A stretch of 64,000 bases of DNA from Larix kaempferi (lineage: Eukaryota > Streptophyta > Pinopsida > Pinales > Pinaceae), in assembly GCA_027924585.1 (NCBI GenBank), contig BSBM01000386.1, positions 5,038,501 through 5,102,500 of the forward strand. Reading direction: 5' to 3'. Below, one piece after another: positions 33,836 through 47,300 of the stretch. A program made the position numbers and the translations under genes. The stretch's first letter is position 1. Each line of letters begins with the position of its first letter. A model generated the notes under the pieces. That model did no database searches, was not told where the DNA came from, and saw only the letters and a list, made by a program, of their open reading frames with translations.

Positions 33836-34870
33836 ATGGAGGAAGCACTTGCAGCCATCCAAACCAAACTCCAAGATCTGGATGAAAATTTTCTCAGCCT
33901 CTATCTTCAGCATTCAGTCATGAACAATAACCAACAACCAGAATCTTTTGCAGCCACTGGGTTCTCTTCTTCCAACAATTTTCGTTGGCCGAAGCTTGAT
34001 ATTCCTTGCTTCAATGGTACTAATCCGACTAGATGGATATACCAAGCATAACAATATTTCAATCTACATAATACTTTTGATGTCCAGAAAGTTCCACTTG
34101 CATCCTTTCATTTGGAATAGGAATCCCTTCAATGGTACCATTGGTACATCAAAGCTCATCTCGAGCCAAACTGGACAGATTTTTTCCAACTCCTTTTTCC
34201 ACGATTTGGTCCTAGTGCTTTTGACGACTTCATAGAAGCACTCACTAAACTTCACCAAACTGGCACAGTGAGAGAGTATCAGACGAAATTTGAGAAACTA
34301 GCCAATCACACAGAAGGACTGTCTGATGAATTCTACAGGAGTTGTTTTATCAGTGCTCTCAAGGATGAAATTTGCTCAGAGGTCAAAATGTTTTGTCCCA
34401 ACACAATGATGGAATTCCTAAGGTTGGCTAAGCTAGCCGAAAACAAGATCGCAGCTCAACAACGCTCCAAACCCACCTTTGTTCCCTTCAGAAATATGGG
34501 TTCCCAACGACCTCGCACCACGCCTTCTCCTCGACCAACTCCTATCAAGCATTTGTCTGAAACAGAGATGCAGGCATGTCGAGAAAAAGGGCTTTGTTAT
34601 AATTGTGATGAGAAATTCACTCGGGGACATAGATGTGTTCAACAAAAGCTCTATCTCTTGGATGTGGATTCTCCTCCTGCCTCTGAACTTGGTGAAGAAG
34701 CTCTAGATATAGTAGATGATCAGGATGACATTCAGCACCCGCCTATTGACACCCCATCTCAGGACTACCCACCCGAGATCTCTCTCCATGCTGTAACTGG
34801 TGTCACCACCCCACAAACAATGTGGGTTCACAGGATACTTCAAGAAGCTCCCTCTTACCATACTCATTGA
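33836..34870 (+). pseudogene. Element F gag with zinc knuckle
   Basis: Starts at the ATG at 33836. It reads FRWPKLDIPCFNGTNPTRWI, then the gag core with EYQTKFEKLANHTEGLSDEF and FISALKDEI, and one zinc knuckle CYNCDEKFTRGHRC. Two stops (near 34050 and 34120) break it. The order and motifs fit plant chromoviruses of the Tekay/Del type. The protease begins in another frame near its end. Confidence 0.85.
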
Positions 34871-36320
34871 TTCTGGTAGCACTCATAACTTCATTGACCC
34901 TCGGATTTCCAAACAGGCTGATTGTTTTGTCCATCCTTGCTCCCACTTTGAAGTCATGGTCTCCAATGAGGGCACCTAACCTTGCAAGGGGAAGTGTCAC
35001 AATGTGTGTATCTCTATGGAAGATTATAACCTGCGCTCTAACATGTTTTCCTTGTCCTTAAGCGGATGTGATGTGGTTTTGGGCATTCAATGGTTACACA
35101 CACTTGGCCCCATCTTAAGGGATTTTGCTGAACTTTGGATGCAGTTTTCAGTCAATGGGGTACAACACAAATTTATGGGCTTACAACCAGGGTCTCTCTG
35201 CATCATCAGTTAACATCACCTGGAAAAAATCCTTAAGAAGAATTCACATGGTGTCATCGCTCCACTCCATTCCATTCAGATGCACCCATCAACAGTCTCC
35301 ACTACTTCCTTGGATAGATATGCAGGTGTCTTTGCTGAACCAATGAGCTTGCTCCCTTCAAGAGACCTTTCCGGTAAGAATTTAGCCGCATCTACCTCTC
35401 AGCAGGAAATGATGGCTATTTTTCATGCAGTATAGAAGTGGCCACCATACCTATTAGGGAATTATTTCTACATCAAGACTGATCTCCAGGGTCTGGAAAA
35501 TTTCCTGGAACAATGGGTCTCCTCCCCAACACACCTGAAATGGGTTATCCAACTCATGGGTTATCCCTATGCGATCACTTACAATAAGGGTAAGGACAAT
35601 ATGGTGGCAGATGCTCCTTCTCGCACAATTGATGACCCAGTTTCTCTTACAGCTATTTCTCTGCTTGTTCCAAATTGGTTGCAATATGTTCAACAGGGCT
35701 ATCTCTTCTCTGAACTCCATGCTTCTTCATCAGCAGGGCACTCTGGGTTCTTCAAAATGTATGACCGGGAACAATGTAACTTCTTTTGGCAGGGACTGAA
35801 AATGACAATTCAACAGATGGTGGCTGACTGTGATACTTTCCAGGTCAACAAGGGTGAAATGACACTCCTTTCGGGACTGCTCAAACCCTTGCCCATCCCT
35901 ACAAAGATTTGGACAACTATTTCTATGGATTTCTTAGAAGCGCTCTAGTGGTACAATACCACATCTACAAGGACACCATATGAAGCAGTGTATGGACAGA
36001 CCTCTCCAGTCCTTCTTCCATACACCCTTCGCAGCTCCCCAGTTCAGGAAATTGACTTGGTTCTTCGAAACCGCAATCAGATTCTTCTCATTCTGCATGA
36101 CAATCTTCACATGGCCAGAATTCGACTGCAACAACAAGCAGATCAGCACCATTCTGAGCGCACTTTTCACGCAGCTAATATGGTTCTTCTTCGTTTACAT
36201 CCTTCCAAGCAATCCTCCCTGAAACTCCAAAGGCGTCAGTGGCCCGAAATGCAACCCAAGGATGCTACCGGGGAACCACTCATTCAGATTCTACATCAAT
36301 TTCCCCAACCAAAGCTTTGA
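34820..36320 (+). pseudogene. Element F protease, RNase H and integrase remains; RT and integrase core deleted
   Basis: A protease with LIDSGSTHNFID (about 34870) and CDVVLGIQWLHTLGPI is followed by the pre-RT spacer (FAEPMSLLPSRDL). It then passes directly to RNase H text, STSQQEMMAIFHAV, a stop, and KWPPYLLGNYFYIKTD (35395-35490). The whole RT is missing. The integrase keeps its zinc-finger side (HSGFFKMYD) and ISMDFLEAL, then jumps to WYNTTSTRTPYEAVYGQ, so the second Asp and the Glu are gone. The end reads DATGEPLIQILHQFPQ, a worn chromodomain-like tail. The element cannot copy or insert itself. Confidence 0.85.
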
Positions 36321-36336
36321 GGACAAACCTTTTTCT

Positions 36337-36349
36337 AAGGGAGAGGGGA
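36337..36349 (+). promoter_or_regulatory. Polypurine tract of Element F
   Basis: AAGGGAGAGGGGA directly before the 3' LTR start TGTTAGG. Confidence 0.85.
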
Positions 36350-36736
36350 TGTTAGGAACCCATGTCAACCCTTCTCTTTACTTTGTTAGTATATTGTTGT
36401 TGGACGCATATGCTTTGTAATTCGTCCCGTAGTATTTGTTGATCCATAGTTTATATTATCCCATGGTATTGACCCATAGTATTGGACGCATATGCTTTGT
36501 AAGTCATCCCGTAGAATTATATGTCCCATGGTTTTGAATCATAGTATTGGGCATAGACTTAGTATATAAGTGTGTGTTGAGGTCATTGAAGACACAGTGA
36601 AGTTAATTGTATTGAGCTTGCTCAAAGGAGGTTTCCCCCTCGAAGTGGCCTGTGATCAATATAAAAGTGATTCTGAGTTCTATTATTTCTGATATCTCAT
36701 GTATTTGCATTAATTAATTATTGCAAGTTCATCACA
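36350..36736 (+). repeat. 3' LTR of Element F
   Basis: 387 bases, the same length as the 5' copy, with the same start and end and TATATAAG at 36563-36570. Confidence 0.9.
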
Positions 36737-36776
36737 GAGTAGCGCATTAGGAAGTAATAATAGTAAGAGTACAAGA

Positions 36777-39700
36777 ATGGCGGGTGACGACGCAAAAATT
36801 CCAACCTTCCAGGGGAACAGGACCGAGGATTCTGAACAATGCTGGTTTTTGTGCGAAGAAGTATGGACCGTGAAGCAGATCCAGGATGAGGATATTAAGA
36901 AGGGACAGTTAGCGACGATCCTCAAGTGTCGTGTGCTCGACTAGTATATGAAGTTCACTAAGGTATTGAAGGGAAATCCACCTAAAACATTGGCAGATAT
37001 CAATATAGGGATGATTGTTGAGTTTAGAAAACCAAAAATATTCACAGTACATTACTGAGCTCAAGGACATCAGGCAGTTTCTGAACGAATCGGTATGGGA
37101 GTTTGACTAGCGATACAAAACACTAATGGAAAAAGTAAGTTTTGGGATGAGAGATATGCAGCATAAAGAATGGTTTATCGCTGGATTGGTGCCAAACATC
37201 CATGGACCATTGATGCAACAGAAGGTAGAAACTCAGATAGAGGCACTAGAAATCGCAATGAAGTTGGAGGCTTCACCAATCGGCGAAACCGGCCTAGGCA
37301 TGGATTGGATACAAGCACAGTTGGAAAACTTGACGATCAAGTTACAGGATATAAAGAAGGGGAAAGAGGCCTGCGAAGACGTCTGGTGTACTAGATGAAG
37401 GACAGAAGGACATCACAAAGATCAGTGCCCAAAGTTTCATGAACATTTACAATCAAGCGTGCAAAATCCCCTTAGTCAAGGAGGAATGCCTTGGTGTCAC
37501 ATCTGTCAGACAAAAGGACATCGACCAAAGGAATGTGTATACCTGCAGAAGATGGTATCGAAGCTAGTAAATTCGTATTGCAAATTCTGTTGATCAGTTG
37601 GCCATGATGAAAAATATTGCAGGGATTATGACCTACTCCAAGAAAGGACTACGGATATGTTTTTCATGAAGGGAGAAGAGAAACCACAGGTACAGCAACA
37701 ATCACAGTATAGTCAACTGCACCTTCACTATAACCCACCACCGCAGTATGATCAGTTGCAGTATGGTCAGTCATATTATGGTCAACTGCAGTATGGACAA
37801 CCGCAATTTCATCCACCGCAATACGAGAAACCGCAGTATGGTCAACCACAGTACCCGCCATAAGGGTCACTGCGAGGAGGATTTAGAGGGGGGTTCCGCG
37901 AAGGACGAGGCACTGGCGTTGGTCGAGGAGGAGCTACTGGACGAGGTTGTGGACCAATCACATGTTATAATTGTGGTCAGCAGGGGCATTATCAGATGGA
38001 TTTCCCGAATCCAACCCCAAAGTGCACTTACTGTAGTGCTGTGGACCATGATGTTGAAGATTGTCGTCAGCTCATCACAAAATGGAAAACTAAGAACCTA
38101 CCCCCACCTCCACAAAACCAAAATTAGAATCAGAATCTGCCACCAACAGTACAAAATAAATCAAACGAGGAAAGAATCCAAATAGAGACAATGGGAGTAG
38201 TAACTCGCGGATGAACAGTGACTGGAGAAGATAAGCCACAACCGAGTATTAGATCGACAGCTAGGAAGTAAGTCACATTTGATGCGGAGACAAAAAAGGA
38301 CATTTTTATGAAGGCGCAAGAAGCGATGCGACAAATGAGGCTGCCACCCCTTCACCAAGAAAAATGTACTTATGACATGCCTCCATTATTTGACACGACG
38401 CGAAAGACTCATACCTTGTGAAAATTCCTAGAAATATTCCTGGAACTGGAAAAGGATCAAGACGCGTTAGCAGAAATATCTAGTCAGTTGTATCGACGGG
38501 AGGGTACACAACAGGATCATAGAATCAATCGCATCCATAAAAGAAAGACAGGAAGGGATATGAAAATGGCTTCTCAAATCGGTGCTTTCGATTTCGACAA
38601 AATTATCTTAGACCTTGGGTTAGACCAAAATATTTTGACAAAGCAAACTTGCAAGCCAATGGGGAAGCCACAGCTGGTATGGTCCCTGGTACAACTGCGA
38701 CTGGCAAACATGAGCAAGGTCACTCCAATCAGTAGACTGTGTCGGGTCCCAGTTGAGATAGAAGGGCCCAAGACATATGCTAATTTTGACGTGATAGAGA
38801 TTGTTGACAACACGAGTCCCTATCCAATGTTGATAGGGATAGACTGGGCAATAGAAAATCAGGCTATTATCAACTTCTAGAAAAGAACTATGTCATTCGA
38901 GAACCAAGAAATAAGCTTAGTTTCACCTCTTGACCCTGCGGAAGGGCAGCGGTATGTTGAGCCGACACGATATGAATTCAATGAGGGATGGGACAATCTT
39001 TACAACATCTATGAAGATTATATAAACCCTTCTGCGGATGGAGAGTTAGGGTGCCGCAGTAGCATTTCGACGTCGTCCGATTCCAATGAAGCACTTGAAA
39101 AATGGAAGAATCGGATGCATGAAGTGTCGTTTAGGAGGTGGGCATGGATTACTCAGTCTCGGCGAAGGGTAGATACGGAAGAATGTGAACTACCAACGTA
39201 TGAGGGATTTCCCAACTTGGCCAGATTCCTCACTGAATTTGAAGAGAAAGTGTCAGAACCACAATGATTGTTGGCCTTGGATGAAACCTTGAAGGCTACA
39301 ACATGCAATGGTGGGCGACTCACAAGTCCACCATAAATACCTGGACACTATGTCGACACCTAATGATGGTTAGGTTCGGTGACAATGACAAAACCGGCGG
39401 AACAAATTATTCCAGTAGAGGAGATCTGAAAGAGCATTTGAACACATGTGAAAACCAATGGGGACCACGGCCAAAACAGGAATGGGTCCATGCCTTTATT
39501 CACATGTTGGATGAAGTACCACGGAACTAATATGTCACAGCAGAACTGCGATGCGGAACAACTTCTTGGGAAAAACTAACAGCTGGATATAGCCAAACAT
39601 TCAGTTTCTTAGACAAGAACCCCTTCATCCACACGCATTATAGGAGATCTGCGAGAAATTATTTGATGCAGTTCCAGCAGAGAAACCTATGGGAATCCAA

Positions 39701-42653
39701 TGGACTGCGACAACCAAAATGTTGATAGAATGTTACAATATCACAAGAGAACCAGACGATGAGGATGATCCGAGGGCTACGTATATACTGGATTCAGAAG
39801 GAAGTCGCAATGTCGAGGCACCAAATATGCCTTCCGACAAGTTTCAGCAGCCACTGCGGATCAAGAAGGTGAACATTGGGTCGGAAGAAGATCCCAAGTT
39901 TGCAAGTATAGGATATTACTGATATGAATCAACTATTGCGCATATGACTGACCTTTTGCACGAATTCCAGAATTTGTTTCCAACTAAATTCTCGGAGATG
40001 AAAGGCATTTCAGGTGATCTAGGCGAAATGAAAATCCCACTGAAACCTGACGTGAAGCCAGTAAAGTAGAGGCCATATAGGTTGAATCCAAGGTACAAGG
40101 AATGGGTGAAGGTTGAGATTGAAAGAATGTTGGAAGTAGGCATTATTGAACCAGTAGAGGAATCAGAGTGGATTAGTTCGATGGTGGTCCAAGATAAGAA
40201 AACTGGCGAAGTCAGGATCTATGTCGATTTAAGAAAGCTGAATGATGCATGCTTACACGATCCATTCCCCACACCTTTTACAGATGAAGTATTAGAAGGA
40301 GTGGGAGGTCAGGAAATATATTCCTTCACAGGTGGATTCTCAAGCTACCACCAGATCAAGATCGCCAAAGAGGATCGGCACAAAACAATGTTCTTCATTG
40401 AATGGGGATGCTTTCAATACACGGTGATTCCCTTTGGCCTGAAGAATGCACCCACAATATTTTCCAGACTTGTAGTTGTTGTGTTCAAGGATTATATTCA
40501 CAAATTTCTTGCAGTATATATGGATGAGAATATATGGATGATTCGACACTCTATGGGTTGGTCAAGGACCACGTCGCAAATCTGATATTGATGCTGGAGA
40601 GATTTAGACAGCACTAGATCTCACTGAACCTAAAGAAGTGCATTTTCTGCATTCCATTTGGAATACTGTTGGGACACATAGTCTACAGGGAAGGCATGCT
40701 GGTTAACCCTGCAAAGATCGCAATTATTGTCGACCTCCCACCACCAACGAAAATCAAGAAATAAAGAGAAACGTTATGTCACACAGGGTACTACAAGAAG
40801 TTTATCAGAGGGTATGCAACAATCACGGCACCGATGGAGAAGTTGTTGAAGAAAGATGCCAAGTTTGAATGGAACGAAGAGTGCCAAAAGAGTCTAGATA
40901 TATTGAAAGAAAATATGGTCGCAACACTCATATTCGTATTTCCAGACTGGATGAAGGAATTCCATGTTCACGTCGACGCATCGTCAGTCGCACTAGGAGT
41001 CATCTTGGCCCAACCAGGCGAAGGCGCAGTCAACCACCCGATAGCATTCGCAAGTAGAAAGCTGTATACTATGGAGAAGAATTACACGACCACGGAAAGA
41101 GAAGGATTAGAGATGGTCTACCACTTACATAAGTTTTGACACTACCTCTTAGGAGGACATTTTAAAATGTTCACCGATCACTCAACACTCAAATACCTGG
41201 TGAACAAGCCTGTGTTGGGGGGGGGGGGGATCTGTCGATGGCTGTTACTCTTCAAAGAATTTGATTTCGAGATAATTGTAAAGCCAGGGCACCTAAATGC
41301 AAGACCTGACCATCTATCAAGGATAGAGTCGAGAAAAGAGCCCAAGAATATTGATGGGGTATTTCCCGATGCTGAGTCATTCATATTCAAAATGGTTGCT
41401 GATCATTATGAGCAAATTATCCAATTCTTGGAAACAGGGAAGGCACCAGAGGGATTCATGACCAACCAGAAGAAACAGTTAGTTGTTAAAGCTATCGATT
41501 TCCAACTGATTGCGGATCAATTATATATGATGGGACTAGATGAGACACTACGACGATATGTCCTTCTGCATGAACAGGAGAGGATCTTAGCAGAATCTCA
41601 CGACAGGATCACAGGAGGACATTATGGAGGACGTGCCACTACTAGGAAGATCCTTCGAGCAGGTCCATGGTGGCCTATGATGCACAAAAATGCTACGTCA
41701 TATGCCAACGGACAGGGAAGACGTCAAGAAGGGATGAAATGTCATTAATTCCTCAACTGACATTGCAGGATTTCGACAAGTGGGAAGTCGAATTCATGGG
41801 ACCCATCAACCCATCGGAAAAAAGAACAAGGTCATGCTACATAATCACTGCGACGGATTACTTGATGCGATGGGTGGAAGCTGCACCAATAAAGGATTGT
41901 TCAACTATGACTGCAGCATGATTCCTCTTTGACAACGTGGTCACCAGGTTTGGGTGCCCAAATATTCTCATGAGTGATCATGGGACTCATTTTGTTAATC
42001 AGACGATCGCAGCGATGACTAAGGAATTTCAAATTTAACATAGGAATAGCACCCCATATCATCTGCAAGTTAACCAGATATTTGAGGCATTCAAAAAAAA
42101 TTTGGAACATGCGCTCACGAAGGTATGCAACACAAACCGTGATGATTGGGATTTGAAGATCCTTGCGATACTGTCGGCGTATCGCACAACTTGTAAACGT
42201 TTGACTGGCTAGATCACATTCAAGATTGTGTATGGGAAGGAAGCCATCATGCTAATGGAGTATGTCATCCCCAGCCTGCTAATCACAGTAGCCACAGGAA
42301 TGAGCGACGACGGAGCGTTGGAAGAATGGTTGGCACAATTGGTACAGCCCTAGGAGGATCGGTTCATCGCAGGATTTCATCAGAAGGTAGAAAAGCATCG
42401 ACAGAAGGCTTGGCATGATAGACATGTGAAGCCCAAGCACTTTCAGTGTGGACACATGGTCCTGATATATGACAATAAGTTTGTAAAGCACCTAGGTAAG
42501 TTAAAAATGCATTGGTTAGGTCCCTACATAATAAATTTTGTCATTGACAGAGGTGCGGTGCGGTTACAAAGTTTAGATGGGGCGGTGTTTCCCAAGTTGA
42601 TAAACGCGAATCGGTTGAAACTCTATCACCACGATCAAGCGCATAGAAGTTGA
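36777..42653 (+). pseudogene. Element B gag-pol, decayed
   Basis: Starts at the ATG at 36777 and follows the Element A polyprotein throughout: gag, several zinc knuckles (for example CHICQTKGH, near 37500), protease region with LDLGLDQNILT, second gag-like domain (39180-39600), RT, RNase H and integrase, ending WLGPYIINFV. At least four frameshifts and many stops. Several stops fall exactly where A has Q or R: TAG at 40067-40069 and 40615-40617 for Q, and TGA at 39265-39267 and 41137-41139 for R. A 14-base tandem duplication (40516-40543) breaks the YMDD active site. A run of 12 or more G (about 41218) breaks RNase H. It is non-functional. The repeat-rich YGQPQ text at 37690-37860 is an expanded low-complexity stretch absent from A. 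Confidence 0.92.
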
Positions 42654-43576
42654 GAACCAACAGAGCTAAAAAAAAAAAGAGCAATGATGATAAAAAGTGG
42701 AAAGCATGGCCAACCAGGTCACTCGTTGATGCTTCACACGAATAGCACGCAAGAGTCAAAACCATGCACAATCACTGCGGATCAGTATCAACGAAAGACG
42801 ACGGAGGAGTACGATGACACACCTTAGGACAAAATCAGATGGTTGTGGGAAATATTTTGCAAATCATGATCAAGCGTTAAGAGAAAGCATAAATACAGGC
42901 GTAGAGATTGCGGAATGTAAGTCAAGTAAAGAGAGTTTGTAAGTCCGCAGAAGAGAATCAGTAAGCTGCATGATGCAAGTCAGTAGGTTAGATGCAGAGA
43001 GTTAGTAAGTTGAGAGAGAGAGCCCAAGGATGTTGTGGAAAAGGGCACTGAGATAGTTGCAATGGTGCGTTTAGTTTCTAGTGGAAGCACTCCAGGTGCA
43101 CTAAGGGAAAGGACGATGAGTGTCCATGAAAAACCAGCAAAGAAAGTGGTGCAAACAATCGGAAGGAATGAAAATGAGGTCCCACCCAAGATATCTAAGA
43201 GTATGGTAATAGTTAGAAGAACCATGGTCCCTGCGACCACTAGAACACCAAGGGCAGAGCCACGCTGGCTCCAATAGAGGCCGATTAGAAGTGCGAAATA
43301 GATGTGCCAAAGTAGTTGGACTTTTTCCCACTTTGGTGACGTTGATGAACCTTTCCCCAGACCGCAACAAGCCTGGAGCACAAGAGCAGGTGTAGAAGGG
43401 ATAGATGATGAAGGTTCCCAGAGACTGGAGGATGAGTTCGAGAAGTACATGATAGTGACCAAGAGACTAGAGGATGAGTTTGAAAAGTACATGATAGCGA
43501 GCTCCATATGCTAAGAACAACTTCAGAAGTTTAGCATAGCGAAGGATGAGAACAACACTAGAGGTGTCCAACTAAG
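42654..43576 (+). other. 3' region of Element B without ORF3
   Basis: About 0.9 kb where A has 3.5 kb. No ORF3 text is seen. It holds the short conserved stretch shared with Element C (about 43060-43150) and a 39-base tandem duplication giving RLEDEFEKYMI twice (about 43420-43505). A short G/A-rich part precedes the family hairpin. Confidence 0.6.
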
Positions 43577-43614
43577 GTGGCTCGAGGGCAAGCCACAAGT
43601 TTGTGTTGTGGGAC
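43577..43614 (+). promoter_or_regulatory. Hairpin and polypurine-like box of Element B
   Basis: GTGGCTCG AGGG CAAGCCAC, as in A with one mismatch in the stem, then a box ending GTTGTGGGAC directly before the LTR. Confidence 0.65.
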
Positions 43615-44348
43615 TGTTGGCACAGGATTAGTCCACATGAAGTGTGGAAGTCGACAGCTGCGAAGAGGGACCATCCGCGAAAGAAAGGGTCATTTGCGGA
43701 TAACGAGTAAGCGAAAGATTAGGTAGTTTGTTACATAAGGGTCGTTGAACCATTTTGTAACCGCCATAGTTGGCTATAAATAGGAGTATGAATGTAAGCC
43801 TAAGGGCATCATCAGAGAATAGAAGAACCAAGTGTTTTGCTCTGTTTTCGTAATTTTGTATGAATCCACGATAATATGTTCTGAAGTGTTTCTGCGAAGG
43901 TTATACGCAGGTTTGGATGTGTTAATGCATGAGGATGTTCGCATCTACCTTTTCGTCTCTGTTTATACTAAATGATGAGTGATTTATGTTGTTTCTGTTT
44001 CATTGATGCGATCTTTCCCTGTTAATGTGAATGCTAATTATGTGTTGAATATGCGAATGGTGAAAATATGGTTAATGTGCGAATGATGAGCATGTGTTAA
44101 AGTTGTTCAGTATAATGCAAAAATCGATCTTTAGTTTCTGATGCGATAGATATAGAATACATGCATGTCCTTTTCCCACTACGGAAACTTGGTTCTTGTA
44201 GCCGCCTTAACCATCTCGGGTGAGACCTCACTTGCTTCGCAGGTGTTGCTGGTAAAGGTAAAACCTTTTTCAGTCGATGCTTAAGGGTATTGGACTGGGA
44301 TTTGTTGGCAACAGTGCAAAGTGAACCCCTATCAACAAAACTGTGTCA
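43615..44348 (+). repeat. 3' LTR of Element B
   Basis: 734 bases, copy of 30715-31447. TATA box TATAAATA at 43775-43782. The family box CGGGTGAGACCTC is intact at 44217-44229. Confidence 0.88.
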
Positions 44349-47300
44349 ACATTCCATCATTGTATACATGCTTCCAAAGGCATCTTTTTTCAAGAGATAA
44401 GATAAAGATATGGACATTTTGCAAGGCTCACTGTCCTAAATCCTATGGTATTCCCCTCTTAAAATGGAAGGATCTTCTTTTTCTCACTTCCCTATGTATA
44501 AAAAACTAAAACATTTCTACTTATTTTTGTTGAGCATTTCATTAGAAAATTTTTCTATAATTAACCAAAATATAAGAATGCTCTCCAAAATTTTCTTAAT
44601 GGTAATGAGTCTCCCAAAACTATAAAGCAAATGATTACACCATACTTAGGTTCAAGTTTCCACTTTTTCATACAATCAAGGCGAATCTTCCTAATAATAA
44701 GCATTTTTGTTTAATAAAAACTCTAGATATTTATCCCTTTATCTAGATCATTAGTTTGCATTAAGCATTTTCTTTTAATAAAAACTCTAGATATTTATCC
44801 CTTTATCTAGATTATTAGTTTGCATTGGGAAATGAATATTATCCTATGCCCTAATATCATTAAACAACTAATTAAACAATATCATAGATTTGCTTAGATT
44901 GACTTCCATTCTTGTATCTTTACAATATAAATTTAGTAGAGTTTTTAATTTTAAATTATTTTTTAATAGGAAAAAAACATTATATCATCAACAAAGAATA
45001 AATTAGTCATGTTCTTTCATTTTTGCTTCTTTAATGACCATGCTGATATCTTCGACCACTAATAACAATAAATAAGGTGATAAAGCAAACCTTGGCAAGA
45101 CCTCAAGAAGCATAGAAACTAAATGGATATGCATATATTAACATAACAAAGGAAACTAAAGATAAAAAAGATTTAGTCTAGTTCATTGTTTATAGGTTTG
45201 TCTCCTTCACAGTGTCATATACCCTGGATAAATCAATCTTCATAACCGCAACTGAGACATTTTTTTCCAGCGTGCATAACTTCTAGTGTTATTCCAACAC
45301 TATCATGTATTTGTGGATTGGAAAAAAATCAAAACCGTTGAAGCTAATGAAAAACATTTAACGTATGAGAAATGATCTTAAATATAATTTTGATAGAAAT
45401 AAGCTTTAGTTCTCAAAAGTGTCATAACGTTCCTCCTTTGGGATTAGGGATACAAAGGTCGAATTTAAAGCACCAAGGGTTTTCCTACAATGCACTGATT
45501 ATTCCAACACATGCAAGAAATCATATTTTAAAAGGCCAAAGAAACTAGGTAGAATTCTAGTGTTAAACCATCAAATCCAAAAATTTCCATTTTATTAGTG
45601 TAAAGGAATTTTTCATAATTAGAAAAACACAACATAAAAGAAATAAAAGAGACAAAGAATAGTATTTACATTCTCATCCTAACATAAACTAAAGTGTCTT
45701 TCTTTGAGGCTTTTCCCTTTTTTTAAAGAAGAAGTTAATATAGTTTTTATTTATGTCAAAGTAACTTTTGCATTCAAATATAAGTTAATATCCTCGTTGA
45801 TGAGGAATAGAAATAAACCTAAGATGTTCATAATTTCTCCAATATTAGTTGACATTCTGTCTAAACACATGGATTTAAAATGTACTTTACTAGCATTTGC
45901 TACCTCTTTAAAGGATCTCACCCTAAACCCATTAAGGCATGTCATGTTTCAAATGATGTTTATGTGTTTTCTATAATCGACAAAATTGTGAGAAAATTTG
46001 GTATTATTATTGTTACTTTCTTATTCACATAATCTTACTTTTAAATCTCCATTGGTATTTTTCCTTTCTTTCTTTCTTTTATTAGGAGAATTGGAAACTG
46101 GGGTGGTGCACATCCTCGCATTACATGGGGTCGATTCTCTTCTACTACCCACACAACCCGCGAGCATGGGGCATGGGTAAGTCGAGGTGTTTTGAACTCA
46201 TGACCTCTTGTACAACATATCATGGGCCATTGGCATTTTTTCTCTATTTAAAGAGTCATTTTTCATTTTCTCAAACTCCTTCAAAGACTCAACCTCCTCA
46301 TTTGAGAAAACATGTAGTGAGTTATTTCCAAAGAAAGAATTTAATTCTTTTTTCACTTATTGAAGCTAATTTTTTGAGTTTGATGGCAAATATTTTCTAA
46401 CCCTCTTACCACACTATTTATTCTCTTGAGATTATCTACAAATCGATGCCTCATAGAGTCTCTCTTCTAGCTATCAAAAGGATTCCAAGTCTTAGTGATT
46501 AGATATTAAAACTCTAGATCTAATAAAAAGTGATGAAATTTAAGGGGGATAGGATGTTTCTAGTCCCCCCTCTTCCAATTTAAGGATAATTTGGAGGCGA
46601 GTTGGCATACCTTCATTTCCTACTAAGGATTTTATTCTCAAGTTTGCAATATAAAGAAATTCTACCATAAAAAAGTAATCCAATATTTTTGATATCCCCT
46701 TTTTACCTTGTCTAGAATTTCGACATGTGGGACTGAATTTCATAGGAACCACATCAATTAAGTGATGTGTCTCAAACAAAAGTGAGAAGAAATATTCCAA
46801 GTATTCTCTTTAGAATTTAGAGTTAGATTCAAGTCACCCTCTAAAATCATATTATCTCCTTCCGACAAACCAAAATCAACTAAAGAATCCCAATAAGGTT
46901 TTATGTCCCCATAATGCCCCTATAAATTGATAAGTTGCACATCCTTCCCCAGCTCTATTGCTCAAAGCTCCATTATTAAAATCCACAGCCACCACTGAGG
47001 AGGAAATGGGGTCAAAATTAGATTTCCATCTAGTGATAACACCTACCCTTCTGCATTTAAAGAACAAAAAGCTCGATCTTTTAAAACCTTTGATAAAAAA
47101 TCCAAAGCTTTTTGGTGAAAACATATGGTTTCCTCAGTAAAAAAATATATCAAGATTATAGAGTTCAAAGAGTCTTTTTAGGGATACTTGCTTGTGGGAA
47201 CCCCTATCCCTCTAACATTGCAAGATAGAACAATTATTAGGTAACCTGGGCGTGGGCCTTCCTTGCTTAAGGATCTTGCTAATAGTCTTATGTTTATGTT

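Larger units (their letters stand above)
32368..36736 (+). mobile_element. Element F: chromovirus-like gypsy element lacking reverse transcriptase
   Basis: Two 387-base LTRs, initiator tRNA-Met primer site, gag, protease, RNase H remains, partial integrase, and a clean polypurine tract. Target copies AAGTA (32363-32367) and GAGTA (36737-36741) differ by one base. It sits in the leader of Element B. About 20 differences between the LTRs (near 95% identity, counted by eye) make it clearly younger than B. Confidence 0.9.
30715..44348 (+). mobile_element. Element B: decayed relative of Element A, split by Element F
   Basis: LTRs at 30715-31447 and 43615-44348, tRNA-Glu-like primer site, ORF0 relic, [Element F], gag-pol with many stops and frameshifts, a short 3' region, the family box and hairpin, then the LTR. 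It interrupts a LINE: the flanks 30714 and 44349 join into one LINE reading on the minus strand. The two LTRs differ at very roughly one base in ten by eye, nearly all transitions, so B is much older than F. No clear target-site copy is visible (gtcca left, acatt right). Confidence 0.88.

Noticed and set aside
36778-37400. CRISPR or other prokaryotic features anywhere in the window
   Set aside because: No regular spaced repeats, operon structure or ribosome sites; all content is plant-type.
37657-37863. YGQPQ-type repeat protein as a separate gene
   Set aside because: It is an expanded low-complexity stretch in the gag of Element B, in line with the flanking gag text.
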